Part shown: piece by piece, positions 1-10,950 of the stretch | Layout: every line of letters starts with the position of its first letter | Numbering within the stretch: position 1 is the first letter of the stretch | From: Phoebastria nigripes | Taxonomy: Eukaryota; Chordata; Aves; Procellariiformes; Diomedeidae | NCBI GenBank assembly: GCA_035582835.1 | Contig: JAYKAV010003424.1 | Location: 9,274-73,273 of the forward strand | DNA: 64,000 nucleotides | Direction: 5' to 3' | Notes under the pieces: model-generated | What the model saw: only the letters and a program-made list of their open reading frames with translations | What the model was told of the DNA's origin: nothing | Database searches by the model: none | Program-made: the position numbers and the translations under genes

Positions 1-1290
1 GAAGACGCAGGGAACTACAGGCCAGTCAGTCTCACCTCTGTGCCTGGGAAGATCATGCAACAGGTCCTCCGGGAAGCTATGCAAAGGCACATGGAGGACA
101 GGGAGGTGATTTGAGACAGCCAGCANGGCTTCACCAAGGGCAAGTCCTGCCTGACNAACCTANTGGCCTTCTATGATGAAGTGACTACATCAGTGGGCAT
201 GGGAAGGGCTACAGATGTCGTCTNNTNGGACATCTGTAAGGCCTTTGACACGGTCGTGCACAACATCCTTCTCTCTCAACTGGAGAGGTATGGATTTGTG
301 GGATGGACTGTCCGGTGGGTGAGGAATTGGTTGGATGGTCACATCCAGAGGGTAGTGGTCAACGACTCAATGTCCAGGTGGAGATCGATGACGAGTGGTG
401 TCCCACAGGGGTCCGTATTGGGACCGGTACNGTTTAATATCTTCATCAATGACATGGACAGTGGGATCAAGTGCACCCCCAGCAAGTTTGCAGATGACAC
501 CAAGCTGAGTGGTGCAGTCGACACGCCTGAGGGATGGGATGCCATCCAGAGGGACCTGCACAAGCTTGAGCAGTGGGCCTGTGTGAACCTCATGAGGTTC
601 AACAAGGCCAAGTGNAAGGTCCTGCACCTGGGTNGGGGCAACCCCCNGNATCAATACAGGCTGGGNNATGAAGNGATTGAGAGCAGCCCTGCCAAGAAGG
701 ACTTGGGGGTACTGGTGGATGAAAAGCTGGACATGAGCCGNCAATGTGCGCTCGCAGCCCAGAAGGCCAACCGTATCCNGGGCNGCATCAAAAGAAGCNT
801 GGCCAGCAGGTCGAGGGAGGGGATTCTGCCCCTCTACTCTGCTCTGGTGAGACCCCACCTGGAGNACTGCGTCCAGCTCTGGAGCCCTCAGCACAAGAAA
901 GACATGGACCTGTTGGAGCGGGTCCAGAGGAGTGCGACAAAAATGATCAGGGGGATGGAACGCCTCTCCTATGAAGAAAGGCTGAGAGAGTTGGGGTTAT
1001 TCATCCTGGACAAGAGAAGGCTTTGGGGAGACCTTATTGCAGCCTATCAGTACTGAAAGGGGGCTTACAAGAAAGATGGGGACAAACTTTTTAGCAGGGC
1101 CTGTAGTGACAGGACAAGGGGGAATGGCTTTAAACTACAAGAGGGTAGACTTAGACTAGCTATAAGGAAGACATTTTTGATGCTGAGGGTGGTGAAACAC
1201 TGGCACAGGTTGCTCAGAGAGGTGGTAGATGCCCCATCCCTGGCAACATTCAAGGTCAGGTTGGACGGGTCTCTGAGCAACCTGATCTAG
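1..1290 (+). pseudogene. CR1 ORF2 reverse transcriptase, C-terminal part, broken
   Basis: In life this enzyme copies CR1 RNA into DNA at a nicked target site. Frame 1 shows the RT blocks in order: NYRPVSL near base 16, a D-x-C-K-A-F-D motif (catalytic Asp near base 229), GVPQGS near base 397, and the FADD catalytic box near base 487. The domain ends LSNLI and a TAG at 1288-1290, as in sister copies. Two in-frame nonsense codons break it: TGA at 112-114 and TGA at 1054-1056, where the sister copy at 42287 has TTA (Leu). No frameshift is visible between them. The endonuclease part is outside the window. It is a dead copy. Confidence 0.9.
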
Positions 1291-1393
1291 TTGAAGATGT
1301 CCGTGCTCGTTGCAGGGTGGTTGGACTAGATGACCTTTAAAGGTCCCTTCCAACTCAAACTATTCTATGATTCTATGATTCTATGATTCTATA
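1..1393 (+). mobile_element. CR1 LINE, 5'-truncated by window edge
   Basis: This is the 3' part of a CR1 non-LTR retrotransposon. Reading frame 1 begins inside the reverse transcriptase (NYRPVSL motif near base 16) and runs to the natural stop at 1288. A short 3' UTR follows and ends in about three units of the ATTCTATG tail (about 1362-1393) that is typical of CR1. The upstream part of the element lies outside the window. Many isolated N bases fall in this copy. It resembles the copies at 42287 and 55993 more than those at 4525 and 26753, judging by the C-terminal DRTRGNGFKL block. Class assignment is firm; the subfamily was not determined. Confidence 0.95.
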
Positions 1394-2169
1394 ATTATTA
1401 TTTTTAAATGTTCTGAAAATGAGCTGGATCTGTCTTTCTTTTACTGTTTGATTCTTAGCATCACTGACTTTCCCAAGTATGTTAGCCTTTGTGCTGTATT
1501 ACTGTTTTTTTACAAAATCACTGTGTAGCTATTTCTCAATACTGACATATTTCCTCCCAGTCTAATTGGCTGAGTGGTTCAACTAAGTGACAAAATTGCA
1601 AGGATTTGCATGATAATGACACAATTACTTTTTAAAAGCTATGCAGCCTCTATGTATTTTGATCACTTTATATAACCTCTGTGCTTTGAATAGCCCGTGT
1701 GCCCAGAATATTTGTCACTAGCAAATAAGTTATCTTCCCCTAGAATCCCTTTGCCTGAAATAAAAATGTCTCACTATGTACCTGAAGAAGATTAAAAATT
1801 ACTTTTCAGCTGGAAATTATCAGAAACCTAAAACCTTTTATGTGATTCCTGCTTTATTCATTTTTTCCTGCTTACTTGACATTTTTTTCTCTCCTTATAA
1901 ATAAAAGGTAATGTCGCAGAATAAGTATCATATATTTTGGGTTTCACTGATTTCTGCATGGATCTTTTCTGTCTCTTGAAAGTCCTTTTTAAATTATAAA
2001 AACTTCAGTATCTCTGAAACGTGGATTAAAGACACATGGAGGGGCAGTTCCTTCCATCTAAAGAAGGTAGAAAGATAAGCAGTGGTGTCATAAGCATGCA
2101 AGTGAATGCACAAGCAATGTTATCACAGCTATTATATTCTTTTTTTCTGCTTTCTCCTTTCCTATGGTT
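1394..2169. other. AT-rich unique DNA, nothing recognised
   Basis: No open frame of note, no repeat family recognised and no RNA gene seen. It lies between a CR1 tail and an older CR1 fragment. Confidence 0.5.
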
Positions 2170-2458
2170 GTTTAATTTTCTTAAAGTACTTGGTGAGAGA
2201 CTATCATTATTAGCCAGATCATCCATATCCACATGTTTATTGACCTCTTTAAAGAGCTTCAAGAATTTTCTGAAGCAGGACTTCCCTTCACAGAAGCCAT
2301 GTTGGCTTTTCCCAAATATAAGTCAAATTTATCCAGATGTCCTCTAATCTTTACAAGCCTCTAGTTGCTTTGCTGTGCACCTCAGGCTTTTCTTAAGATT
2401 AGTGTCACATTTGCCATCCTCCGGTTTTCAGACATAAAGGGAATTTTAATTGAGAGGT
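2170..2458 (-). mobile_element. Old CR1 fragment, first half (split by LTR)
   Basis: Antisense CR1 reverse transcriptase DNA, strongly diverged. The stretch around 2265-2310 matches the region that reads 'CAGGACCTGCCTTTCATGAA' in the younger copy at 5740, and 2400-2425 matches the segment encoding ANVTP. The reading frame is destroyed. It continues after the LTR at 3058, so LTR and CR1 are nested. The left edge is approximate. Resemblance is to the older CR1-L-like type rather than to the young copies in this window. Confidence 0.65.
2454..2458. repeat. Target site duplication, left (GAGGT)
   Basis: The five bases before the LTR are GAGGT. The five after it (3058-3062) are GAGAT. One transition separates them. 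A 5-bp duplication also flanks the other solo LTRs here. Confidence 0.6.
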
Positions 2459-3057
2459 TGTTGTGGTGTAACCCCAGACAGCAACTAAGCACCACCCAGC
2501 CACTCGCTCACTCCCTGCCCCTGCGGGATCGGGGAGAGAATCAGAAGAGTAAAAGTGAGAAAACTCATGGGTTGAGATAAAGACAGTTTAACTGGGAAAG
2601 AAAAAGCCACACGTGCAAGCAAAGCAAAACAGGGGATTCATTCACTGCTTCCCATCGGCAGGCAGGTGTTCAGCCATCTCCAGGAAAGCAGGGCTCCATC
2701 ACGCATAACGGTTACATGGGAAGACAAACAGTTACGTCAGAAGACAAACACCATCACTCTGAATGTGCCCCCCTTTCTTCTTCTTCCCCCAGCTTTATAT
2801 GCTGAGCATGACGTCATACGGTATGGAATATCCCTTTGGTCAGTTGGGGTCAGCTGTCCCAACTTCTTGTGCACCCCCAGCCTCCTCGCTGGTGGGGTGG
2901 TGTGAAAAGCAGAAAAGGCCTTGACTCTGTGTAAGCACTGTTCAGCAATAATGAAAATATCCCTGTATTATCAACGCTGTTTTCAGCACAAATCCAAAAC
3001 AGCCCCTTACAAGCTACTATGGAAAAAATTAACTCTATCCCAGTCAAAACCAGCACA
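2459..3057 (-). mobile_element. Solo LTR of an endogenous retrovirus family, antisense
   Basis: About 599 bp, in reverse orientation to the LTRs at 15405 and 17405. It starts TGTTGTGGTGTAACC on the plus strand and ends at CACA, i.e. TGT...ACA termini when reversed. It shares with the other copies the blocks around the TATA box, the purine stretch after it, and the terminal GGTTTAACC-like segment. No internal retroviral sequence is attached, so it is a solo LTR left by recombination between two LTRs. It contains a short duplication around 2725-2750 (GAAGACAAAC twice). It sits inside an old CR1 and is flanked by GAGGT/GAGAT. The 5-bp duplication points to an ERVL-like class; this is inference. 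Confidence 0.88.
2794..2816 (-). promoter_or_regulatory. LTR promoter: TATA box and CRE-like site
   Basis: On the minus strand a perfect palindrome TGACGTCA (2809-2816) lies about 10 bp upstream of TATAAA (2794-2799). The same pairing recurs in the other LTR copies. CREB/ATF factors are known to bind this octamer; activity here is not shown. Confidence 0.6.
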
Positions 3058-3330
3058 GAGATTCAAAACTGTCTTCAGTCGTAGTGAATTCTTACTGTTT
3101 GTTCAGTCTTTTGTACCACACTTCCACAATAACTTTGATTTCAGACAGATCCTCTGCTAAGTCACACCCTAACCTCCCCACTACCTCCCAAAAATATCAT
3201 GCTTGAGAANCTCAGCAGTTTCTTCTACAATGAACAACTCTGAGAATTCATTTACATTCTCTGCAATGGCATTGTCTCCTCTGAGTGTCCCTGTAGAGTT
3301 CAGGAAACATAATTACTGATTTCAGGCCTC
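3058..3330 (-). mobile_element. Old CR1 fragment, second half (split by LTR)
   Basis: Continuation of the antisense CR1 broken at 2458. It corresponds to the linker between endonuclease and reverse transcriptase of the CR1-L-like type: the segments around 3143-3165 (CAGACAGATCCTCTGCTAAG), 3210-3262 and 3262-3290 (CTGCAATGGCATTGTC) align in the expected order with that region as I remember it. Coding ability is lost. The right edge is approximate. Confidence 0.62.
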
Positions 3331-3504
3331 AAGCAAAGAGCTGGTTGTGGCTATTCGGACAATTTTGCTGACTTTCCACTTTCCACTGTGTCTCTGCTGC
3401 CTGGAATTAGAAATGAATCCTTCCTAGAAGGATTCTGCAGGAGAACCAGGCAGCAAAGCTTTGCTACAGGAAATAAAGTAAGACATAAGTGGGAAAAGAA
3501 AGTA

Positions 3505-3990
3505 TAAGAAAGATATGGACATACTGAAACAAATCCAGCAAAGGACCACAAAAATTGCTAAGGGACTAGAGCATTGGTCATATGAGGAGAGGCTGAGAGA
3601 GCTGGGACTTCTTAGCCTGGTGAAAAGAAGGTTCAGGGGGGGATCTTGTCAATGTGTATAAATACCTGATGGCAGGGAATGAGGAAAAGGGATCCAGACT
3701 CTTCTCAGTAGTGCCCACTAATGGGACAAGAGGCAGTGGATACAAATTAAACCACATGAAATTCCATCTGAACACAAAGAACTTTTTTTTTTTTTTTACT
3801 GTAAGGGTACTCAAACACTGGAAACAGGTTGCCCAGAGAGNTTGTTGAGTCTCCATCCTTGGAGAGATTCAAAACCTGATTGGACACAGTCCTGGGCAAC
3901 CTGTTCTAGGTGACCCTGCTTGAGCACAGGGTTTGGACCAGATGACCTCCAGGAGTCCCTTCCAACTTAAGCAATTCTGTGATTCTATAA
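3505..3990 (+). mobile_element. CR1 fragment, 3' end
   Basis: Encodes the C-terminal tail of CR1 reverse transcriptase in broken frames ([13 protein letters not shown] near 3577-3620; a 64-codon open stretch 3654-3848 covers the part after it) followed by a 3' UTR and the tail ATTCTGTGATTCTATA near 3973-3989. A run of about 17 T at 3783-3799 replaces the short coding run seen in sister copies and looks like slippage after insertion. The 5' truncation lies near 3505; the exact edge is unclear. Confidence 0.85.
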
Positions 3991-4517
3991 AAAGTCTTTT
4001 TTTTCTTGTTTTCTTGCTGGTGCAGACTATAAATTTTACTGTGTAGCTCTCCTCTTCTTTCAAGTTAATAGAGTGCCTCTGATCTCTTTGGCATGAGTAA
4101 CAGAAGTAGTTTAGCAGTAGCACAGCAATAAATTCAGGCTGCTTGGCATGCTGAGTTATTTCCCTAGATGACTGTAGGCTGAAGGAGACCTAACTGAACA
4201 TTTGTGACTTTGGTAGGTTAATCTCTAACTAGTTAGTCTGAAATTATTACCACACAGTCACAGGTCTATTAAATAGAAATGGAGATATAAGCTAACAATA
4301 GTGCTGCAGCTGTCTCCAGCAAAGACTGGCGCANTAATGAATTAAACACTACTTTTTTCTTACAGAATATCTGAAATATTCATTTACATTTATATCAGTT
4401 CTGTATCACTACTTATGATCTTATTATTGTGGTTGTTGTTATTGTAGTTTAACCTTGCACTTTGTTAGTGACTCAAAACAATCCTAGCAAATAGCCTGAG
4501 GAATTCTACCTTAGTAA
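3991..4517. other. Unique DNA, nothing recognised
   Basis: About 530 bp between two CR1 copies. AT-rich, no open frame or RNA gene seen. Confidence 0.5.
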
Positions 4518-4524
4518 CTTTTCA

Positions 4525-5955
4525 TAGAATCATTAAGGTTGGAAAAGACCTCTAAGATCATCAAGTCCAACCATCAACCCAACACCACCATGCCCACTAA
4601 ACCATGTCCCTAAGCACCTCATCTACACGTCTTTTAAATACTTGCAGGGATGGTGACTCCACCACTTCCCTGGGCAGCCTGTTCCAATGCTTAACCACTC
4701 TTTCAGTAAAGAAATGTTTCCTAATGTCCAACCTAAACCTCCCCTGGCACAACTTGAGGCCATTTCCTCTCGTCCTATCGCTAGTTGCTTGGCAGAAGAG
4801 ACCNACACCCACCTCGCTACAACCTCCTTTCANGTAGTTGTAGAGCGCGATAAGGTCTCCCCTCAGCCTCCTCTTCTCCAGGCTAAACAGTCCCAGTTCC
4901 CTCAGCCGCTCCTCATAAGACTTGTTCTCCAGACCCTTCACCAGCTTCGTTACCCTCCTCTGGACACACTCCAGCACCTCAATGTCCTTCTTGTAGTGAG
5001 GGNCCCAAAACGGAACACAGTATTCAAGGTGCGGCCTCACCAGTGCCGAGTACAGGGGCATGATCACCTCCCTACTCCTGCTGGCCACACTATTTCTGAT
5101 ACAGGCCAGGATGCCATTGGCCTTCTTGGCCACCTGGGCACACTGCCAGCTCATATTCAGCCGGCTGTCAACCAGCACCCCCAGGTCCTTTTCCGCCAGG
5201 CAGCTTTCCAGCCACTCTTCCCCCAGCCTGTAGCGTTGCATGGGGTTGTTGTGGCCAAAGTGCAGGACCCGGCACTTGGCCTTCTTGAACCTCATGCACT
5301 TGGCCTCGGCCCATCGATCCAGCCTGTCCAGGTCCCTCTGCAGAGCCTTCCTACCCTCGAGCAGATCAACACACCCACCCAGCTTGGTGTCATCTGCAAA
5401 CTGACTGAGGGAGCACTCAGTCCCCCCATCCAGATCGTTGATAAAGATATTGAACAAGACCGGCCCCAAAACGGAGCCCTGGGGGACACCGCTCGTGACC
5501 GGCCNCCAACTGGATTTCGCTCCATTCACCACAACTCTCTGGGCCCGGCCGTCCAGCCAGTTTTTTACCCAGCGCAGAGTACACCTGTCTAGGCCATGAG
5601 CCGCCAGCTTCTCTAGGAGAATGCTGTGGGAGACAGTGTCNAAGGCTTTACTGAAGTCCAGGGAGACCACATCCACAGCCTTTCCCTCATCCACTAGGCG
5701 GGTCACCTGGTCATAGAAGGAGATCAGGTTGGTCAAGCAGGACCTGCCTTTCATGAACCCATGCTGGCTGGGCCTGATCCCCTGGTTGTCCCTCACACGG
5801 CTTGCGAGTGCCCCCAAGATGAACTGCTCCATAATCTTCCCCGGCACTGAGGTCAGGCTGACAGGCCTGTAGTTCCCTGGGTCCTCCTTCCGGCCCTTCT
5901 TGTAGATGGGCGTCACATTGGCAAGCCTCCAGTCGTCTGGGACCAACCTTTTCAA
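4525..5955 (-). mobile_element. Young CR1 LINE, antisense, 5'-truncated
   Basis: About 1.43 kb of CR1. The 3' end lies at 4525 (one partial tail unit ATAGAATC) and the 5' truncation near 5950. The heptamer CTTTTCA occurs at both ends (4518-4524 and 5948-5954) and may be a target duplication or chance microhomology. GC content is clearly higher than the flanks, as expected for a recent insertion into AT-rich DNA. It shares long identical blocks with the copy at 26753, so both are from one subfamily. Confidence 0.95.
4597..5955 (-). pseudogene. CR1 ORF2 reverse transcriptase segment, open for 452 codons
   Basis: Reverse transcriptase of a LINE, truncated at its N-terminus; endonuclease and ORF1 are absent, so it cannot be a complete enzyme. 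The translation has the RT blocks: NYRPVSL (residues 28-34), QHGFMKG (64-70), LDFSKA with catalytic Asp at residue 100, GVPQGS (156-161) and FADDTKL with catalytic Asp pair at 188-189. It ends at the natural stop with VLRDMV. No stop or frameshift occurs from truncation point to natural stop, apart from a few N codons. There is no proper ATG start; the first codon is TTG. The open state indicates a young copy rather than a functional gene. Confidence 0.92.
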
Positions 5956-8900
5956 CAGACACCATAAAAATTTATAATATTATGAGAATTATGCTAAATT
6001 TCTTGTATCAACAACACCCACAGTTCATTAACTTATTTCAAGTAGCTCCTAGTATCAGGACCAAGTTACTTCCTGCTCCTTTTTCTGAAAAACTGAAGGA
6101 AAAAAACCCTCAAAACCCTGTTATGTTTAGTATTTTCAGAAGTTAGCATATTCTTACTTTTCTGTCACCACAAACACATTATACTAGAGAAAGGACTGTA
6201 TTGATGGACAACTTCTGTAGTGACCGCACTCCTCTCTACTCCAAGAATCACAGGTTTAAGGAGCCCTTATAGATTACGTATCTTAGTTCTTTTTTCAGTC
6301 AGTCTTTGAGTCCATAACACAGTTTTTATCTCCCATTTTGCAAGATTTTACTATATTTATCCATTGCTTTGACTTCCTTTAGCTAAGGGCAAGCTTAACT
6401 AAAATAAAACTGGTAAAATAAGGAAAATGCTGTAATTTAAGTGCATTTTAAGAAGACACTTTTCCCGTTTTTGTCATGTACTTTTTTTTCTTCTATGCAT
6501 TTCTGATGTTGTTAAATTTACATTCAGTTATATACATGAATAAATTGTTTTGAACTGTGTTTATTATCAGTTTTAATGCATTTCAATAGAACTATTTTTT
6601 AATCAATTTGTGTGACTCCAGCTTAGTTTTATACTCAATCTTAACAGAATCAATAATTAGCAAGTTTCTTAATTTTTCGCAGAGAAAATATTCTTTCCAA
6701 CACTACCTCAGATGTAATAAATGCCACAATTATCCAGAACTGGATTCTGAAGGTAGACCTTTTCCTTGTAGAAGACTCTGGAAACATGAACACATCTCCC
6801 AGTTCACAGTATTCCTTATACAAACACATCCTTATCCATCTTTTTATCAAGTTTCAAGACTTCACTTAATACTTAATACTTAATACTTAAGTATTTATTT
6901 TATAATTCTTAATGCTAGACTATTTAAAACATCGATTTTTTTTCAGAGTGGCTGAATTACATTATTGTATTTTTTCTTTACTGAAATAAAAATGAGATAT
7001 CAGATTGTTTGAAAAATAAAGCATAAAACTGAATGAAATTCCCTTTCATTTCTTCTCCTTTTTAGGATATATTGAAGAGAAGAGGTACATTTATTACCAC
7101 AAAATTTGGTCAACAATTCTTTGTTGCAATATACCCTTCAGGGAAATCATTTTATAAAGCCCAATGCCTATCAAAGTCTTCTACTCTTCTTCATTCTACT
7201 TTTAATTCTATATCACAAAATAAAATAAAACAAATAAAGAAAACCAAACAAAATGTTTTGAACCTACTGAAAAGGACTTAAAATATATTCGCAGTATTCA
7301 GTCTTTGAAGCTGTTGCCACTATTTGATATTCTCAAAGAAATTAAAAATTTTCATTTTATATTCCTCATCTGATATTCAGAAATAATGCCTAACTGCTGA
7401 AAAACACATTTTCAGATGTTTTAACAGGGTACAAGCATTCATCTTTTAGGGACGTACTTCAGTACTCCTTTATATTTAAAGGTGGGAAAATGAAATAATG
7501 AGTAAGTATAAATGCTTTTAACAGATGAGGACAAAGATTTATAACATTTTTTACACAATCTTCAAGATAAGATAATGAATTATCAGTATTGTATTTTGCT
7601 CTATGATACAGTCTATAAAAAGTTGGGAAAGTAGCTAGAAGAAAATCACTAATTTTACATTCACTACTAAGCATAACATTATCTTCTGCAAGTGATATCA
7701 TCATTAAATTTCATATCATTTGTTTTCAGGATCTTTTTACTTTCTCAGGTATTTCTATAACAATTTTCTTTTCTATTTTCAAAACAATCAGGCAGACAAT
7801 GGATTGCTCTCCTATGACTATGCAGTAACAAATGACTTCTTTGAAACGTTTTGGAATTTCTGTGTTTTGAGGTATTAGTGCCATAGAGAAAAATGTCCCT
7901 TTTCAACTGAGACTTAATTGTCTCTTCAGTTGAAAGAAGATGTAATAAACTGTTAGCGACACATGAACCTTTAGTGTTACCAAGAGGTTTCACTTCAGCT
8001 AAGAGTGAATTCTGGAAAGAAACATTACCAATTTGCTGTTCTAATCAAATGATCTGTGTGAATGACTATGGGTGATGCGATGATACTCACTTGTTGCTTC
8101 CACTGCAGTCTGTTTTTTCTTTTTTGTGTTTCCACATTTCTTATATACAAAACATTCTCAAGCCTCATATTCCTAGACCCCATGTTAAAATAATTTTTAT
8201 TTTGTTTTGCCCTAGTTACATGCTGTCTTACAGCTGACAGTCCATCACGAGCAATGAGAAACTTCTTCCTCATAAACTGCAGCATGTTTGGATAGCCATT
8301 ACTATCTTTACTCACCCATATAAAACCATGTGTCTGCTCAGTCTTTACTGGGTCTCCGCTGATTTGCCAGGAATGTTTCCACAATCGCCACAGCCACTGC
8401 CATTTTCAAAGTAAAGATGTAACCAATACAATCATATTAACAAAACGACAATACACTCCTATTAACATAAGCATTTGTTGAATTAAACGTTAAATAGCTA
8501 TCACTGTGTCTGTACTGCATACTTACCTGTTGATGTCTGGGCCTCAAAGTGTCCATATTGTAAGATAAAATAACTTTTAGGCACAACAAGTTTGACTATA
8601 TGCAGTAATACATTCTGCAGTTTTTGCAGATAGACTAACTGCTAACTACTTTCCAAACTTGCCTTTTGGCATTGCAGGGTTGCTGTAGTTATTTCTGTAC
8701 AAAGTTTGTAAAAAAACCCAAACAAACAAAACCCAACAAACTCTTGGTTTAAAGCTGTTATATATATTATTGTTGTCTGACATCAGGTCTGGTACACAAG
8801 TCAGTCTGGAGAAATCAAACAGCCTTTAGCTAAAACAGATGAGAGCTGATCATTCAGAAGTCCCCCTCAGGAATGAATGCCCTTACATCTTCTTTTACTG

Positions 8901-10489
8901 GTTTCAACACTTTTTTCTCACTGACCAGATTTCTCAGTATTCAAGCAGAAGTCTCATTGTAGGATCCAAGGTAATTTTTTATAAAGTCTCAATTCTCACC
9001 TCAGTTCTCTGAAACTCACACTTAGTTCTCCTCTAAACTTTAAAGACCCATTTCCACCAGCCAGCAGTCCTTCTGCAATCTTCTCAAAACACTACAAAAA
9101 GAAAACACAGCAAAGTTCCTAAGNACTACAGTCATCTATTTGTTGAGTGTTAAGCCTGAATAAAAATTTTCAGAAAGCTTTAATAAGGCTTCCTGGGAGA
9201 AATTCAAGACACTGATGACCACCTTGTTTCAAAACTCTATCCTGTAAATAGTACTCAGAGGTTCTTTGAAATAAAACTTATTAGTTACAATACATGGCAA
9301 TCATTTATTCTGTGTACCCCATGAAGTATGTTTAGTTTCTTCCTGTGTTTAACACACTTACCCAGCTTGCAAATGCAAAAACCAGAAGCTTTGATTTTTT
9401 TCCAGTTTTACATAGAAAGTCTCAAACATTCAAAATGTTTATTTCAGCTGTGGAATTCACTCCAGTCTCAAGACAACCTGAAATTAAAATATTTTTCTCT
9501 TTTTTGAGCCTTGTGGTTAGTTTCTAGGGCTGTGATTATGCATATATTTCTCTCATCTAGAAAGCTGGCTTACACTGGTTTTCTTTCCCCTCATTCTGGG
9601 AACGCTGACTGCCCATTCATACCTCTACACCATCTTCTCCATGTTGGCAAAATCATTTGTCCCATAATGAACCAGAGTGATGAACTGATTTGAGTTGACC
9701 ACAACCCTTGGTTTTGGTCTAGAATGGGGAAATATGAAATTTGCTCCTGAGAAAACTGTCAGAAGCACCAAAGGTTAGGTCTTTTCAACATGATTTCATG
9801 CCCTAAAAAAGAATCTTTGTGTGCATGTTATCCATTTCAACCTTTCCCTTACTCATGTGACACACAGATGAAATATGGGATGTTCCTTAAAACAGAGGGA
9901 GGGAGAAGAAAAATGGTTATCCTTAAAAGGCAAGTATCCCTAGTATTTATCTCAACATGAACTCTTATACTAGTTTGACTTTAATTTCTATATAGAAAAT
10001 GCTGAATTTCATATTAAAACTATCATATATAATTTTTATTTAACTTCAAATAGTGTGCACTGGATCAAAATTAGTACTATGAAAGCAAGATGATTAATTT
10101 TTAAGCTTTAGCCTAGTAAGGATAAATGAAATAAACACATTTCTTTTATGTTTAGATAAGACCAATTTTTTTTTTTATTAGTCTTTTTATGCCTTAATGA
10201 TATGTACAACAGAATCAAGCAGATGTTACTAGTGTAGGGAAAAAAAAAATATCACAGTTCCATTTTCCACGTTTTTTTTCTTTACTAAATAGAAATGAAT
10301 TTTCTTCTCCAAACACTTCAAAATCTAATTCTGCTCTGTTCATTCAGGCAAAAAGCTTTATTGAAGGAACTGTACCGAGAATTTCACTTGCACTGAGACC
10401 AGGATTTTAGACATAAGGTCTACCTATTCTAACAACCCTATTACTGAATAGTAAAACATATAGCTGAATGGGGAAAGAACCAAAATAGG
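5956..10489. other. 4.5 kb of AT-rich unique DNA
   Basis: No repeat family, RNA gene or convincing exon recognised. Open frames are short and look random; the longest, 8025-8384 on the minus strand, has no recognisable domain. A small heptamer array at 6864 is listed separately. Confidence 0.5.
6864..6890. repeat. Short tandem repeat (ACTTAAT)
   Basis: Three perfect copies of ACTTAAT followed by a partial fourth (ACTTAA). Confidence 0.85.
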
Positions 10490-10950
10490 TTCATGGCCAG
10501 GTAATGAGGAGGATCAAAGTCATGGAATTACTCCTGCAAAGAGTATGACCACAGGGTAGTGCTCCTTCTTGGAATTTAAGAAAAGGGATACTTTAGGTGG
10601 AGATGTGATAGAAAACATATTTATGATATGCTGGAGAAAATATGACAGAAGTCTATAAAATCATGAATGACATCAAGAGGATGGTTTGGGATTTGCATAT
10701 CTTTTCATATGACACCTAGGAGGCATCAGACAAAGTTAGTAAGAATCAAGATACAAAAGAGTCAAAGAGAAATGGTCCTTACTATATCAAGAAACTATGG
10801 AGCTCCTTGACTGAAGGTATAGTGGATGGTAAAAGTTCACATGAGGTACAGTGAAACTGGATGAGTTCACAGAAGAGAAATCTTCTGCATACTGTTAGTA
10901 TATGAAATACTTAATATCAATAGGTGTCTGCTATTGGCCACTTTTGGTGG
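10490..10950 (+). mobile_element. Ancient CR1 3' fragment
   Basis: Heavily diverged. Landmarks of the old CR1/L3-type 3' end occur in order: a segment reading GTCTATAAAATCATGAATGA near 10651, a CTATGGAGCTCCTTGACTGA-like block near 10795, and ATGAGTTCACAGAAGAGAAA near 10861. No coding frame is left. It is much older than the copies at 1 and 4525. Boundaries are approximate. Confidence 0.55.

Noticed and set aside
4687..5592. 301-codon plus-strand open frame
   Set aside because: It is antisense to the CR1 reverse transcriptase, which carries the true motifs.
8025..8384. 119-codon open frame, minus strand, with GTGAGT donor-like motifs nearby and a consensus donor (ACTTACCTG on plus) at 8521-8529
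   Set aside because: Donor-like octamers occur by chance a few times per window. No acceptor with a good pyrimidine tract and no known protein similarity were recognised.
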